A stretch of DNA of 64,000 nucleotides from Eubacteriaceae bacterium (GCA_902363805.1 CABJBF010000001.1:496001-560000), one strand, 5' to 3'. Shown: positions 52,591 to 61,926, numbered from the stretch's first letter. A program made the numbers and translations. The notes: generated by a model from the sequence alone, not told the origin.

Positions 52591-53406
52591 ATGAAACGTA
52601 AAAAAACATTTAATATAGGAGAAGTGTCAAGGCTTTTTAATATTAGTGTAGATTCAATCCGTTATTATGAGAAAATAGGAATATTAGAGCCGACACGCAA
52701 TGAGGGAAATAATTACAGAGTATATACTTTATCGGATATCAGACAACTTACAATGATAAGAGAATTGTTAGGACTTAATTTCTCGACTGAAAGAATTAAG
52801 GAATTTGACCGAAACCAAAATGTGGAAACTACAAAAATGCTTCTTTCAGAAGAACTTAATATAGTAAATAAAAATATAGTAGAATTATTTGAAAAGAAGG
52901 TAAGTATAGAAGCAAGAATAAAATCATTAGAAGAAAACATTAATCATACGGATTTAGGAAACATAAGGATAAAAGAGTTTGATGAAAGACAGTGTGTAAT
53001 GATAAGTGAGTCGAATCTTGATGATGATGACGTAGATTATTATCTTGTAAAATATATGCAGTCCCATAAAAATAAAGTTGATACAATAGGAGCATGCGAC
53101 TGTTATGTGTTAGATATATCAAAAATAAGTGAAGATGGAAATTCATTTGTAACAAAAGGTGTATTTTTCTATTCAGATACATTATTATATAATAGTAATT
53201 ATTCTTTACCGGCAGGAAAATATTTATCGATATTTTATAAAGGACCATCTACTAGAACGAAAGTGGCGGTAGACAGATTGATAGCTTACGCAAATGAGCA
53301 TCATTTAAAAATTACAGGTGACCCGATAGAATTTTGCCATATTGATGATTATGAAACGTCGGTAGATGAAGAATGTTTAACAGAAATTCAAATTCCGGTT
53401 AAATAG
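52591..53406 (+). CDS. MerR-family regulator with GyrI-like sensor domain
   Basis: A 271-residue transcription factor. The MerR helix-turn-helix and wing are at residues 5-75 (NIGEVSRLFNISVDSIRYYE, LSDIRQLTMIRELLGLNF), followed by a dimerising coiled coil (80-118) and a C-terminal GyrI/BmrR-like ligand-binding domain (125-271, with LPAGKYLSIFYKGPSTRTKV). Members of this type bind drugs or hydrophobic cations and activate transport genes. It is divergent from the cation efflux gene. ATG 52591 follows AAGAGGAAAAG. Confidence 0.9.
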   Translation: MKRKKTFNIGEVSRLFNISVDSIRYYEKIGILEPTRNEGNNYRVYTLSDIRQLTMIRELLGLNFSTERIKEFDRNQNVETTKMLLSEELNIVNKNIVELFEKKVSIEARIKSLEENINHTDLGNIRIKEFDERQCVMISESNLDDDDVDYYLVKYMQSHKNKVDTIGACDCYVLDISKISEDGNSFVTKGVFFYSDTLLYNSNYSLPAGKYLSIFYKGPSTRTKVAVDRLIAYANEHHLKITGDPIEFCHIDDYETSVDEECLTEIQIPVK

Positions 53407-53429
53407 TTTTAAAATACGAGGAAAGAAAA

Positions 53430-53672
53430 ATGAAAAGAAAAAATAAACACGAAGAAGAAAAAAGTACAAAAAAAAGCGGGACTTGTAAAAACATATTTGG
53501 GTGCTAAATGTGTAAAGATTGTGGCAATAATTGTGATTATAGCGATTGTTATAAGTGGAGTTGCAATCGGAACAAAGACATTTTAGATAAGGCAACTAAA
53601 AATGCACAAAAAATTGTAAAAGCTTTTTTTGAAAAAATTATGATTTAGATGAATACACAGTGAAGTTTAAAT
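53430..53672 (+). pseudogene. Small membrane protein gene with homopolymer frameshifts
   Basis: ATG 53430, after GAGGAAAGAAA, opens MKRKNKHEEEKSTKK and then leaves frame at an A8 run. In the next frame follow GLVKTYLGAKCVKIVAIIVI and IAIVISGVAIGTKTF, a membrane helix. After ACATTTTAG the coding sense continues in a third frame (DKATKNAQKIVKAFFEK), and near 53636 a fourth change is needed to read NYDLDEYTVKFK and stop at 53672. Each break sits at a run of A or T, and the parts form a plausible protein of about 80 residues. Either a recently decayed gene or sequencing errors in homopolymers. Confidence 0.6.
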
Positions 53673-53681
53673 AATTTACAT

Positions 53682-54995
53682 ATGAAAGGTTTGAAAATAA
53701 TGCAAAGGGAAAGCATGGATTCTAAAAGAAACAAATCAAAAGTTATTATAAGATATTATTATGACAGGGTATCCAGAGATGTGGGAAATTTTTTTAAATG
53801 GATTGCACTTGCCGTATTGACAGGGCTTGTTGTTGGTGGCGCTAGTAGTATATTTGCAGGATGTATAAAATGGGTTACTGAGTATAGAAATAATAATATT
53901 TGGGTATTTATGCTTTTACCAATTGTTGGTGTGGCAATAGTATTTATGTATCAGATAATCGATCCACATGATGGTGGAACGAATCAGGTTTTGTCTACAA
54001 TAAGGTCAAGGGGAGATGTTCCACTAAAGGCTGCACCACTTATATTTGTGTCAACGCTATTAACCCATCTTACAGGAGGGTCGGCAGGAAGAGAAGGTGC
54101 TTCTATTCAATTTGGTGGAAGTATCGGAAACTGGCTTGGCAAATTAGTAAAACTTGATGAATTTGATCATCATGTAATGATTATGTGTGGTATGAGTGCC
54201 GCATTCGCAGCAGTATTTGGAACACCGATGGCTGCGGCAGTATTTGCAATGGAAGTTGTAAGCGTTGGAGTTATGTATTATGCAGCACTGCTTCCATGTG
54301 TAGTTGCATCAATTATTGCGGCAGAGTTTGCTACGGGTATGGGAATAAGTCCGGAAACCTTTAGTGTTACAAGAATACCGGCTTTAACTGTTGAAACTGG
54401 CTTTAAAATGGCAATTATATCGGTAGGATGTGCAATGGTCAGTATAATTTTTTGTATTGCACTTAAATTTATAGCTAAAATTTATGGGAAATACCTTAAA
54501 AATTTATATGTAAGAGTTTTTGTGGCAGGCTGTGTAGTTATTGCGATAACAATGATTTTAAATACAAAAGACTACATGGGAGCAGGTAATGAGTTGATAG
54601 CAAGAGCAATAGAAACAGGACAGGCAAGACCATTAGACTTTTTATGGAAAACGATTTTGACGGCAGTAACAATGAGAGCAGGCTATCGAGGTGGTGAAAT
54701 TGTTCCGGCATTTAGTGTGGGTGCAACATTTGGATGTGTGGCAGGACAGCTTTTAGGATTTCAGCCTGAACTTGCAGCAGCGGCGGGTATGGTAGCACTA
54801 TTTTGTGGCGTGACAAATTGTCCTATAACATCTATGCTAATATCGTTTGAATTATTTGGATTTTCAGGTGTAGCATATTATTTAATTGCAATATCTGTAA
54901 GTTATTCATTATCAGGCTATTATAGTTTATATAAAGATCAGACAATTGTATATTCTAAATATAAAGCAAAATATATTAACAAAAGGACAAGATAA
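53682..54995 (+). CDS. ClC-family chloride channel/transporter
   Basis: A 437-residue ClC protein with the anion-pathway motifs: GSAGREGASIQFGGSIG (the GREGP-like signature, with GREGA here), GTPMAAAVFAMEV, the RGGEIVPAFSVGATFG filter loop and GVTNCPITSML. The gating Glu is that of GREG, so coupled exchange or gated flow is possible. About ten hydrophobic segments and no C-terminal CBS domains. The family's fluoride and chloride members cannot be told apart with certainty by eye. ATG 53682 lacks a binding site; ATG 53700 after GAAAGG may be the real start. Confidence 0.9.
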   Translation: MKGLKIMQRESMDSKRNKSKVIIRYYYDRVSRDVGNFFKWIALAVLTGLVVGGASSIFAGCIKWVTEYRNNNIWVFMLLPIVGVAIVFMYQIIDPHDGGTNQVLSTIRSRGDVPLKAAPLIFVSTLLTHLTGGSAGREGASIQFGGSIGNWLGKLVKLDEFDHHVMIMCGMSAAFAAVFGTPMAAAVFAMEVVSVGVMYYAALLPCVVASIIAAEFATGMGISPETFSVTRIPALTVETGFKMAIISVGCAMVSIIFCIALKFIAKIYGKYLKNLYVRVFVAGCVVIAITMILNTKDYMGAGNELIARAIETGQARPLDFLWKTILTAVTMRAGYRGGEIVPAFSVGATFGCVAGQLLGFQPELAAAAGMVALFCGVTNCPITSMLISFELFGFSGVAYYLIAISVSYSLSGYYSLYKDQTIVYSKYKAKYINKRTR

Positions 54996-55072
54996 ATTAA
55001 CAAATGCATATACTTTCAATAATTAACTGAGGACTTTACATTGTTAACAAAGGAAAAACAAGGCGATTTCAG

Positions 55073-55100
55073 TTGAATTTGGAAAGAAAATATGTATAAT
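55073..55100 (+). promoter_or_regulatory. Probable pckA promoter
   Basis: TTGAAT, 16-base spacer, TATAAT. It leaves an untranslated leader of about 170 bases before pckA. No known riboswitch pattern is visible in that leader. Confidence 0.5.
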
Positions 55101-55277
55101 ATTACATTAGGGAACCTGGTTTATTTATAGTAAATGAAATATTTATTGTTTTATAAGTTAGTAAAAGCTTTTATATAAGGCAATTACAGACAGGTTTTCT
55201 GTGATGATGATATAAGAATCTGTATAAAGCAGAGTTTCTTTATATACTATTATGAAAGAAAAGAGGTTTAAATTAAG

Positions 55278-56882
55278 ATGGCAGAAATCAATTTAAGCAA
55301 GTATGGTATCACAGGTACAACAGAAATCGTGTACAATCCTTCATATGAATTATTATTTGAAGAAGAAACAAAACCAGAACTTGAAGGTTATGAAAAAGGA
55401 CAGGAAAGCGAACTTGGTGCTGTTAACGTTATGACTGGTATTTATACAGGACGTTCACCAAAAGATAAATTTATCGTTGAAGATGAAAATTCAAAAGATA
55501 CAGTATGGTGGACAACAGATGAATACAAGAATGATAACCACAAAGCAAGCAAGGAAGCTTGGGCTGCTGTAAAGGATATTGCTATTAAAGAACTTTCAAA
55601 CAAGAAGCTTTATGTAGTAGATGCTTTCTGTGGAGCAAACAAAGACACACGTATGGCAATCCGTTTCATCGTTGAAGTTGCTTGGCAGGCTCATTTCGTA
55701 ACAAATATGTTTATTAAACCAACAGCTGAAGAACTTGAAAACTTCGAACCTGATTTCGTTGTTTACAATGCTTCAAAGGCTAAAGTTGAAAATTATAAAG
55801 AATTAGGACTTAACTCAGAAACAGCAGTTGTGTTCAACATCACAAGCCGTGAACAGGTTATCGTTAATACATGGTACGGCGGAGAAATGAAGAAGGGTAT
55901 GTTCTCAATGATGAACTACTTCCTTCCACTTAAGGGAATTGCATCAATGCACTGCTCAGCTAATACTGATTTAAACGGTGAAAACACAGCAATCTTCTTC
56001 GGTCTTTCAGGAACAGGTAAGACAACACTTTCAACAGATCCTAAGCGTTTACTTATCGGTGATGATGAACATGGTTGGGATGACAACGGCGTATTCAACT
56101 TTGAAGGTGGATGCTACGCTAAGGTTATCAACTTAGATAAAGAATCAGAACCAGATATCTACAATGCAATCAGACGTGACGCTCTTCTTGAGAACGTAAC
56201 ACTTGATGCTGAAGGAAAGATTGATTTTGCAGATAAGAGTGTAACAGAAAATACTCGTGTATCTTACCCAATCAATCATATCAAAAACATTGTAAGACCT
56301 ATTTCATCTGCACCGGCAGCTAAGAACGTTATCTTCTTATCAGCAGATGCATTTGGAGTATTACCACCAGTATCAATCCTTACAGAAGCTCAGACACAGT
56401 ACTACTTCTTATCAGGATTTACAGCAAAACTTGCTGGTACAGAACGTGGAATTACAGAACCTACACCAACATTCTCAGCATGTTTCGGACAGGCTTTCTT
56501 AGAGCTTCATCCAACAAAATACGCTGAAGAATTAGTTAAGAAGATGGAAAAGAATGGAGCTAAGGCTTACTTAGTTAACACAGGATGGAATGGTACAGGA
56601 AAGCGTATCTCAATTAAGGATACACGTGGTATCATCGATGCTATCTTAAATGGTGACATCTTAAATGCACCAACAAAGAAGATTCCATTCTTCAACTTTG
56701 AAGTTCCAACAGAACTTACAGGTGTTGATACAAAAATCCTTGATCCTAGAGATACTTACGCTGATGCTTCAGAATGGGAAGTTAAGGCTAAGGACTTAGC
56801 AGAAAGATTCATCAAGAACTTTGCTAAGTATGAAGGAAATGAAGCTGGTAAGGCTTTAGTTTCAGCAGGACCACAGATTTAA
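55278..56882 (+). CDS. pckA: Phosphoenolpyruvate carboxykinase (ATP)
   Basis: Interconverts oxaloacetate and phosphoenolpyruvate with ATP/ADP. In gut anaerobes it often fixes CO2 toward oxaloacetate and yields ATP. The 534-residue protein has the kinase-1a loop [16 protein letters not shown], the metal/PEP-binding [36 protein letters not shown] and [20 protein letters not shown]. Length matches the family. Its codon usage is distinctly biased compared with flanking genes, with many C-ending codons, typical of a highly expressed gene. A strong terminator follows. Confidence 0.96.
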   Translation: MAEINLSKYGITGTTEIVYNPSYELLFEEETKPELEGYEKGQESELGAVNVMTGIYTGRSPKDKFIVEDENSKDTVWWTTDEYKNDNHKASKEAWAAVKDIAIKELSNKKLYVVDAFCGANKDTRMAIRFIVEVAWQAHFVTNMFIKPTAEELENFEPDFVVYNASKAKVENYKELGLNSETAVVFNITSREQVIVNTWYGGEMKKGMFSMMNYFLPLKGIASMHCSANTDLNGENTAIFFGLSGTGKTTLSTDPKRLLIGDDEHGWDDNGVFNFEGGCYAKVINLDKESEPDIYNAIRRDALLENVTLDAEGKIDFADKSVTENTRVSYPINHIKNIVRPISSAPAAKNVIFLSADAFGVLPPVSILTEAQTQYYFLSGFTAKLAGTERGITEPTPTFSACFGQAFLELHPTKYAEELVKKMEKNGAKAYLVNTGWNGTGKRISIKDTRGIIDAILNGDILNAPTKKIPFFNFEVPTELTGVDTKILDPRDTYADASEWEVKAKDLAERFIKNFAKYEGNEAGKALVSAGPQI

Positions 56883-56940
56883 TTCAGTTAGATTACAATA
56901 ACACGAAAGTGTAAATTAATATTAGAACATAATATGTTCG

Positions 56941-56972
56941 AAAAGCCGGATGCGAAAGCATCCGGTTTTTTG
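56941..56972 (+). terminator. Intrinsic terminator after pckA
   Basis: GCCGGATGC, GAAA tetraloop, GCATCCGG, then TTTTTTG. A textbook strong terminator. Confidence 0.95.
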
Positions 56973-57107
56973 ACCTTTATTCTTTAGTATGGTAATATAG
57001 TGAAATATGAGTTTTTAATGATGCTCACAAATTATTGTATGTAATGTGTTATGGCAATTTTGCATCATGTAAACTTCGTTGATACTAAAGAAAGAGGTTT
57101 AAAATTA

Positions 57108-58502
57108 ATGCTTTCACTTATTAAAGAGATTAATAGTGCAGTAAATAACTTTATATGGGGAGTTCCGGCTATGATTTGTATCATTGGCGTAGGTCTTGTA
57201 TTAAGTATTAGAACGGGATTTCTGCAAATAAGGAAGTTTCCATATGCAATGAAAGTTACGATTGGTCGTATGTTCAAAAAGAAAGAAGCTGCAGATGGTG
57301 CAATGACACCGTTTCAGGCAGTTTGTACAGCACTGGCTGCAACAGTGGGAACAGGAAATATAGCAGGCGTTGCCGGAGCGATTGCAATAGGTGGACCAGG
57401 TGCAGTTTTTTGGATGTGGATTTCAGCAATCTTAGGAATGTGCACAAAATTTTCTGAAGTAACATTAGCAGTTCATTTTAGAGAAAAGAATGAGAAAGGC
57501 GAGCTTGTTGGCGGACCAATGTATTATATAAAGAATGGTTTAAAAAAACATTGGCATTGGCTTGCGTACTTGTTCTCTATATTTGGTGTTTTAACTGTAT
57601 TTGGAACAGGAAATGCAACTCAGGTTAATACAATTACAACTGCCATAGATTCAGCATTATTTAATTATGGAATTATTTCAAAAGATAGTGCATCTACAGT
57701 AAATCTAATTATAGGAATAGTACTTGCAGTATTATTATCGTTAATTTTATTAGGTGGAATAAAGAGAATTGGACAGGTTACAGAAAAACTGGTTCCATTT
57801 ATGGCGATAATTTATATTGTATTTGCATTAGGAGTTGTTGCTCTTAATTTTCAGAATATACCACATGTGTTTGCTTCTATTTTTAAAGGAGCATTTTCAC
57901 CGGCATCAGTTACAGGTGGTGCTGTAGGAAGTTTCTTTATGAGCATGAAAAAAGGTGTATCGAGAGGAATTTTTTCAAATGAAGCAGGACTTGGTACAGG
58001 TTCAATAGCACATGCATGTGCAGATACAAGAAAACCTGTTAAACAGGGAGTGTTTGGAATATTTGAAGTATTTATTGATACAATTGTTATATGCACACTT
58101 ACGGCACTTGTTATTTTATGTAGTGAAATTCCTGTAAATTACGGAAGTGCTGCCGGAGCAGAGTTGACAATTTTAGGATTTACATCAACATATGGAACAT
58201 GGATTTCCATATTTACTGCAGTTGCAATGTGTTGTTTTGCATTTTCAACTATTATCGGATGGGGACTATATGGTTCAAGATGTATAGAGTTTTTATTAGG
58301 ACCTAAAGTGAATAAGCCATTTATGCTTGTGTATTCATTAGTTGCAATTGTTGGGGCAACAATGGATTTAGGACTTATGTGGAGCATTGCTGAAACATTT
58401 AACGGACTGATGGCAATTCCAAACCTTATAGCAGTATTCTTGTTGTCAGGAGTTGTAGTTAAACTTGTAAAAGAATATTTTGCAGATGAAGGAAAAGAAT
58501 AA
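57108..58502 (+). CDS. AGCS-family sodium/alanine symporter
   Basis: A 464-residue membrane transporter that takes up alanine or glycine with sodium. Signature segments are TGFLQIRKFPYAMKVTIGRM, AVCTALAATVGTGNIAGVAG (the AGCS signature), GPGAVFWMWISAILGMCTKF and FSNEAGLGTGSIAHA. About eleven hydrophobic segments. ATG 57108 follows AAAGAGGT; the upstream ATG at 57051 would add 19 hydrophilic residues unlike the family. A terminator follows at 58539. Confidence 0.92.
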   Translation: MLSLIKEINSAVNNFIWGVPAMICIIGVGLVLSIRTGFLQIRKFPYAMKVTIGRMFKKKEAADGAMTPFQAVCTALAATVGTGNIAGVAGAIAIGGPGAVFWMWISAILGMCTKFSEVTLAVHFREKNEKGELVGGPMYYIKNGLKKHWHWLAYLFSIFGVLTVFGTGNATQVNTITTAIDSALFNYGIISKDSASTVNLIIGIVLAVLLSLILLGGIKRIGQVTEKLVPFMAIIYIVFALGVVALNFQNIPHVFASIFKGAFSPASVTGGAVGSFFMSMKKGVSRGIFSNEAGLGTGSIAHACADTRKPVKQGVFGIFEVFIDTIVICTLTALVILCSEIPVNYGSAAGAELTILGFTSTYGTWISIFTAVAMCCFAFSTIIGWGLYGSRCIEFLLGPKVNKPFMLVYSLVAIVGATMDLGLMWSIAETFNGLMAIPNLIAVFLLSGVVVKLVKEYFADEGKE

Positions 58503-58538
58503 GATAGTTATAATATCTGGTAATAGATAGATAAGAAG

Positions 58539-58573
58539 ATGAAGAGATATATAAAGTGTTTCTTCATTTTTTT
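58539..58573 (+). terminator. Intrinsic terminator after the AGCS gene
   Basis: ATGAAGA and TCTTCAT form a stem, followed by TTTTTTT. The rest of 58503-58690 is AT-rich with a short direct repeat AAAAGTTATACG and no gene. Confidence 0.75.
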
Positions 58574-58696
58574 ATGCGAAAATATTTTATCATAGGTAGA
58601 TTTAAAGTAATACGTAAAAAGTTATACGAAAAGTTATACGGTTATATTTTGTAAAATTTCTTTGGCAGACAAAATTGTAGTAAAGGACAGACTGCC

Positions 58697-59062
58697 ATAA
58701 CAGTAGAATTTGTAAATGGTGCAAACAGAGCATTTGTGGAAGACATAGAAAAAGCCCTTAATTTATATGGAAGACATACTTATCTGTATGTTCCACAGGC
58801 AAATGAAGATGTTTCTACAGCAGTAAAACATTTACACAGAGCGGGTATTGTTGTATTGTTATTACTGGATGAAAATCAGAAAAATAACATAAAAACTACA
58901 GATGTAAATTATATTACTGATTGGTATAAGGAAGACACAGAAGTAGAACAGGTTGCAGCTTCTCCAACACTTTTATTCTTCAAGGAAAGAAAAGAGGTTG
59001 AGAGAATTAGAGGTTTAGTAAAAAGACCGGCAATAGAGGAAGTTATTGAAAAAGTATTTTAG
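58697..59062 (+). CDS. Thioredoxin-fold-like protein with no standard start codon
   Basis: The open frame has protein character from about 58697 (ATVEF-like opening ITVEFVNGANRAFVEDI) to 59062, but the first usual start codon is GTG at 58736, inside what seems to be the first helix, and it lacks a binding site. At 58697 an ATA stands eleven bases after AAAGGA, where ATG would be expected. The C-terminal part, ASPTLLFFKERKEVERIRGL, matches the cis-Pro strand and last helix of thioredoxins, but no CxxC is present. It precedes a sulfur-carrier module and trxB, suggesting a redox- or sulfur-related partner. Start loss or ATA initiation remain open. Confidence 0.55.
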   Translation: MTVEFVNGANRAFVEDIEKALNLYGRHTYLYVPQANEDVSTAVKHLHRAGIVVLLLLDENQKNNIKTTDVNYITDWYKEDTEVEQVAASPTLLFFKERKEVERIRGLVKRPAIEEVIEKVF

Positions 59063-59080
59063 AGTAAGGAGAATATAGAA

Positions 59081-59290
59081 ATGTTAGTAACAGGAGCAGG
59101 TGAAAAGAAAGAAATTGAACAGGGAACAACAATTGCAAAATTAATTGAAATTGAAAAAGTCGAAAACCCTGAATATGTAACTGTAACAGTTAATGATGAG
59201 TTCTTAAACAGAGCTGATTTTGAAACAACCCAGGTTAAAGAAAATGATACAATCAAATTCTTATATTTCATGGGAGGAGGAGCATTTTAA
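59081..59290 (+). CDS. ThiS/MoaD-like sulfur-carrier protein with masked GG tail
   Basis: A 69-residue ubiquitin-like protein. The beta-grasp core (TTIAKLIEIEKVENPEYVTV, VNDEFLNRADFETTQVKEND) ends in FLYFMGGGAF. Sulfur carriers act with a terminal Gly-Gly thiocarboxylate, so the last two residues must be removed, as for CysO-type and QbsE-type carriers. The downstream E1-like and JAMM genes supply activation and trimming. ATG 59081 follows AAGGAG. Its stop TAA shares a base with the ATG of the E1-like gene. Confidence 0.85.
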   Translation: MLVTGAGEKKEIEQGTTIAKLIEIEKVENPEYVTVTVNDEFLNRADFETTQVKENDTIKFLYFMGGGAF

Positions 59291-60096
59291 TGGCATTTAC
59301 GAATGAACAGATGGAGCGCTATTCCAGACACATTATTTTGCAGGAAGTAGGTGTCAAGGGACAGAAAAAACTGTTAAATGGAAAAGTGCTTATTATAGGA
59401 ACAGGTGGACTTGGATCCCCTGCAGCAATGTATTTGGCAGCAGCCGGAGTAGGAACAATTGGAATAGTTGATGCTGATGAAGTAGATTTGTCAAACCTTC
59501 AAAGACAGATTATTCATGGAACAGCTGACGTTGGCAAGGCAAAAGTTAAATCAGCAAAAGAAACTATGAATGCAATGAATCCTGATGTAACAGTTAATAC
59601 ATATCGTGAATTTGTTACATCTGAAAACATAATGGATTTAATTAAAGATTACGATTTTATAATTGATGGAACAGACAACTTCCCGGCAAAGTTTTTAATA
59701 AACGATGCCTGTGTAATGGCTAAGAAACCATTTTCACATGCAGGAATTATAAGATTTAAAGGCCAGCTTATGACCTATGTTCCGGGAGAAGGACCATGTT
59801 ACAGATGTGTATTCAAGAATCCACCTCCAAAGGATGCAGTGCCAACATGCAAGCAGGCCGGCGTTATTGGAGCAATGGGTGGTGTAATCGGAAGTTTGCA
59901 GGCAATGGAAGCAATTAAGTACCTTATAGGAGTAGGTGATTTGCTTACAGGAAAATTGTTGACTTACGATGCATTAAAAATGGAATTCCACACAATAAAA
60001 CTTCCAAAAGCAGACGGAAGCTGTGCAGTATGTGGAGATCATCCGACAATTACTGAACTTATTGATTATGAACAGGTTGAATGCGACGGAAAGTAG
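59290..60096 (+). CDS. E1-like adenylyltransferase (ThiF/MoeB/HesA family)
   Basis: A 268-residue enzyme that adenylates the C-terminal Gly of its sulfur-carrier partner. It has the nucleotide loop GTGGLGSPAAMYLAAAGVGT, VDADEVDLSNLQRQIIHGTA with the catalytic Arg region, the DGTDNFPAKFLINDACV helix, CYRCVFKNPPP with CAVCGDHP as zinc ligands, and PTCKQAGVIGAMGGVIG carrying the cross-over Cys. No C-terminal rhodanese domain, so sulfur must come from another donor. Starts in the stop of the carrier gene. Confidence 0.92.
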   Translation: MAFTNEQMERYSRHIILQEVGVKGQKKLLNGKVLIIGTGGLGSPAAMYLAAAGVGTIGIVDADEVDLSNLQRQIIHGTADVGKAKVKSAKETMNAMNPDVTVNTYREFVTSENIMDLIKDYDFIIDGTDNFPAKFLINDACVMAKKPFSHAGIIRFKGQLMTYVPGEGPCYRCVFKNPPPKDAVPTCKQAGVIGAMGGVIGSLQAMEAIKYLIGVGDLLTGKLLTYDALKMEFHTIKLPKADGSCAVCGDHPTITELIDYEQVECDGK

Positions 60097-60102
60097 GAAA
60101 AC

Positions 60103-60516
60103 ATGTTATATATGTCAAAAGAAGATTATGAAAAAATCTTAAATCATTGTAAAGAAGGTCTTCCAAATGAATCCTGTGGATTAATTGGAGGCACTGTAGA
60201 AGGAAATGATAAATATATTAAAAAGGTGTATCTTTTAACAAACTTAGATGCAAGTAATGAACATTTTTCAATGAATCCAAAAGAGCAGTTTGAAGCAGTT
60301 AAGGATATGAGAGCTAATGGATACAAACTCCTTGGAAATTTTCATTCTCATCCGGAATCACCATCAAGACCTTCAGAAGAAGATAAGAGACTTGCATATG
60401 ATTCTAAAGTTTATTATTTGATATTATCATTAATGGATATCGAAAATCCGGTTCTAAACGCATTTATAATTGATGAAGAAAAAAATGTGTCAAAAGAGGA
60501 ATTGGTAATTTCATAA
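60103..60516 (+). CDS. JAMM/Mov34 metallopeptidase (Mec+-like)
   Basis: A 137-residue zinc peptidase with the JAMM motif: Glu of GLPNESCGLIGG near residue 23 and GNFHSHPESPSRPSEEDKR (His-x-His, Ser, Asp) near residues 75-95. In CysO/Mec+ systems it removes residues or amino acids from the carrier C-terminus. The linked carrier ends GGGAF, so trimming to GG is the natural job. It starts six bases after the E1-like stop. Confidence 0.9.
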   Translation: MLYMSKEDYEKILNHCKEGLPNESCGLIGGTVEGNDKYIKKVYLLTNLDASNEHFSMNPKEQFEAVKDMRANGYKLLGNFHSHPESPSRPSEEDKRLAYDSKVYYLILSLMDIENPVLNAFIIDEEKNVSKEELVIS

Positions 60517-60520
60517 GAAT

Positions 60521-60759
60521 AAAAAGTTTGCGTAAATCAGGTTGGTTCATTAATGAGTGTATTTTTCACAGATAAAAAAGTGGTAGATTATGATACAGCA
60601 CTTTCTTCTGATACAGAAAAATATGCCGAATACTTTAGATATATGCTAGAGTCAGGAATTAACCTTGCACCGTCTCAATTTGAAGCAATGTTTGTATCAG
60701 CAGCTCATACTCAGAAAGATTCAGAGGCAACAGCAAAAGTAATAGAAAATTTTAAATAA
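60521..60759 (+). pseudogene. hemL: Remnant of glutamate-1-semialdehyde aminotransferase (hemL)
   Basis: From about 60526 the frame reads VNQVGSLMSVFFTDKKVVDY, then EYFRYMLESGINLAPSQFEA, MFVSAAHTQKDSEATAKVI. This aligns with the last 75 or so residues of HemL (GSMMTVFFTD, FFHAMLERGVYLPPSQFEAW, FVSLAHT). Homology extends upstream of the ATG at 60553 to a stop near 60517, so the catalytic Lys and the rest of the enzyme are missing. It is a truncated leftover rather than a small gene. Confidence 0.75.
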
Positions 60760-60776
60760 AAGAAAGGGAGATAGAT

Positions 60777-61697
60777 ATGAATAAAAATTTAAAGGATTTA
60801 GTAATAATAGGAAGTGGACCGGCAGGACTTTCAGCAGCAATATATGCTCAAAGAGCTATGCTAGACCAGATTGTTATAGAGAAAGAAATGTTTAGTGGTG
60901 GACAGATAATAAACACTGACAGAATTGATAATTATTTAGGATTGTATGGCGAAAACGGCTATGATCTTGCAGTAAAATTCAGAGAACATGCAGATGCACT
61001 TAAGGTTCCATTTATAGAAGGAAAAGTTGAAATCATCGAAGATAAGGGTGAATATAAAGAAATTCATTTAGAAGATGGAGCGACAGTTGATGCTAAGGCT
61101 GTAATTATAGCTACAGGAGCTAAACACAGATTACTGAATGTAAAGGGTGAAAAAGAATTTACGGGTGCAGGTGTGTCATATTGTGCTACATGTGATGGAG
61201 CATTCTTTAAAAATAAGACGGTTGCAGTTGTAGGTGGTGGAGATGTAGCTTTGGAAGATGCATTATATCTTTCTAATATTTGTGAAAAAGTATATTTAGT
61301 TCATAGAAGAGATGAACTTCGAGGTGCAAAAATACTTCAGAGCAGAATATTTGAGACAAAAAATATAGAGTTTAAACCTAGTTACGAAATAAGTGAAATC
61401 TACGGAGAAGATACTGTAACAGGAGCCAAATTACTTAACAACAAGACAGGAGAAGAAGAGGAACTTTCTCTTTCAGCAGTATTTATTGCAGTTGGAATGG
61501 AGCCACAAAGTGAACTTATAAAAGGCATTGTAGATACTGATAAGACAGGTTATATAATTGCTACTGAAGACTGCCGAACAAGTATGGACAAAGTTTATGC
61601 AGTTGGTGATATAAGAACAAAAAGTCTTAGACAGGTGGTAACTGCTGTTGCAGATGGAGCAGTTGCAATTACATCAATAGAGCAGGACACAAAGTAG
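60777..61697 (+). CDS. trxB: Thioredoxin reductase
   Basis: Reduces thioredoxin with NADPH through FAD. The 306-residue protein has the FAD loop GSGPAGLSAAIYAQRA, the redox pair in SYCATCDGAFF near residues 133-136, the NADPH loop VVGGGDVALEDALYL and the C-terminal FAD motif AVGDIRTKSLRQVVTAVADG. ATG 60777 follows AAGGGAG. It lies at the end of the sulfur-carrier module; the shared theme is thiol chemistry. Confidence 0.94.
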   Translation: MNKNLKDLVIIGSGPAGLSAAIYAQRAMLDQIVIEKEMFSGGQIINTDRIDNYLGLYGENGYDLAVKFREHADALKVPFIEGKVEIIEDKGEYKEIHLEDGATVDAKAVIIATGAKHRLLNVKGEKEFTGAGVSYCATCDGAFFKNKTVAVVGGGDVALEDALYLSNICEKVYLVHRRDELRGAKILQSRIFETKNIEFKPSYEISEIYGEDTVTGAKLLNNKTGEEEELSLSAVFIAVGMEPQSELIKGIVDTDKTGYIIATEDCRTSMDKVYAVGDIRTKSLRQVVTAVADGAVAITSIEQDTK

Positions 61698-61835
61698 AAC
61701 TTACTTATTTTATGCAAAAACAAAATAAGTTAAAGCAAGTCTTTAAGAAATAAAGCAAATTCATAATATAATTAAAAAAAGTAATTATATACTTGCGTTT
61801 ACGATTAATAAATGATAGACTTCGCTTCATCAAAC

Positions 61836-61878
61836 AAGGACGTTTGGCATTTGATTGCCACGCGTCCTTATTTTTTTA
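61836..61878 (+). terminator. Terminator/attenuator-type hairpin before amtB
   Basis: AAGGACG and CGTCCTT enclose TGGC/GCCA, followed by ATTTTTTT. It ends trxB transcription or attenuates entry into amtB. The remainder of 61698-61926 shows no gene. Confidence 0.75.
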
Positions 61879-61926
61879 CTAAAGAGATTAAGAAAAGTAT
61901 GTGAAAAGAGTAGGAGGTATTATTGT

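Noticed and set aside
53430..53672. Programmed frameshift
   Set aside because: Three separate phase changes in 240 bases are too many, and there is no heptameric slip site with a stimulator; decay or sequencing error is simpler.
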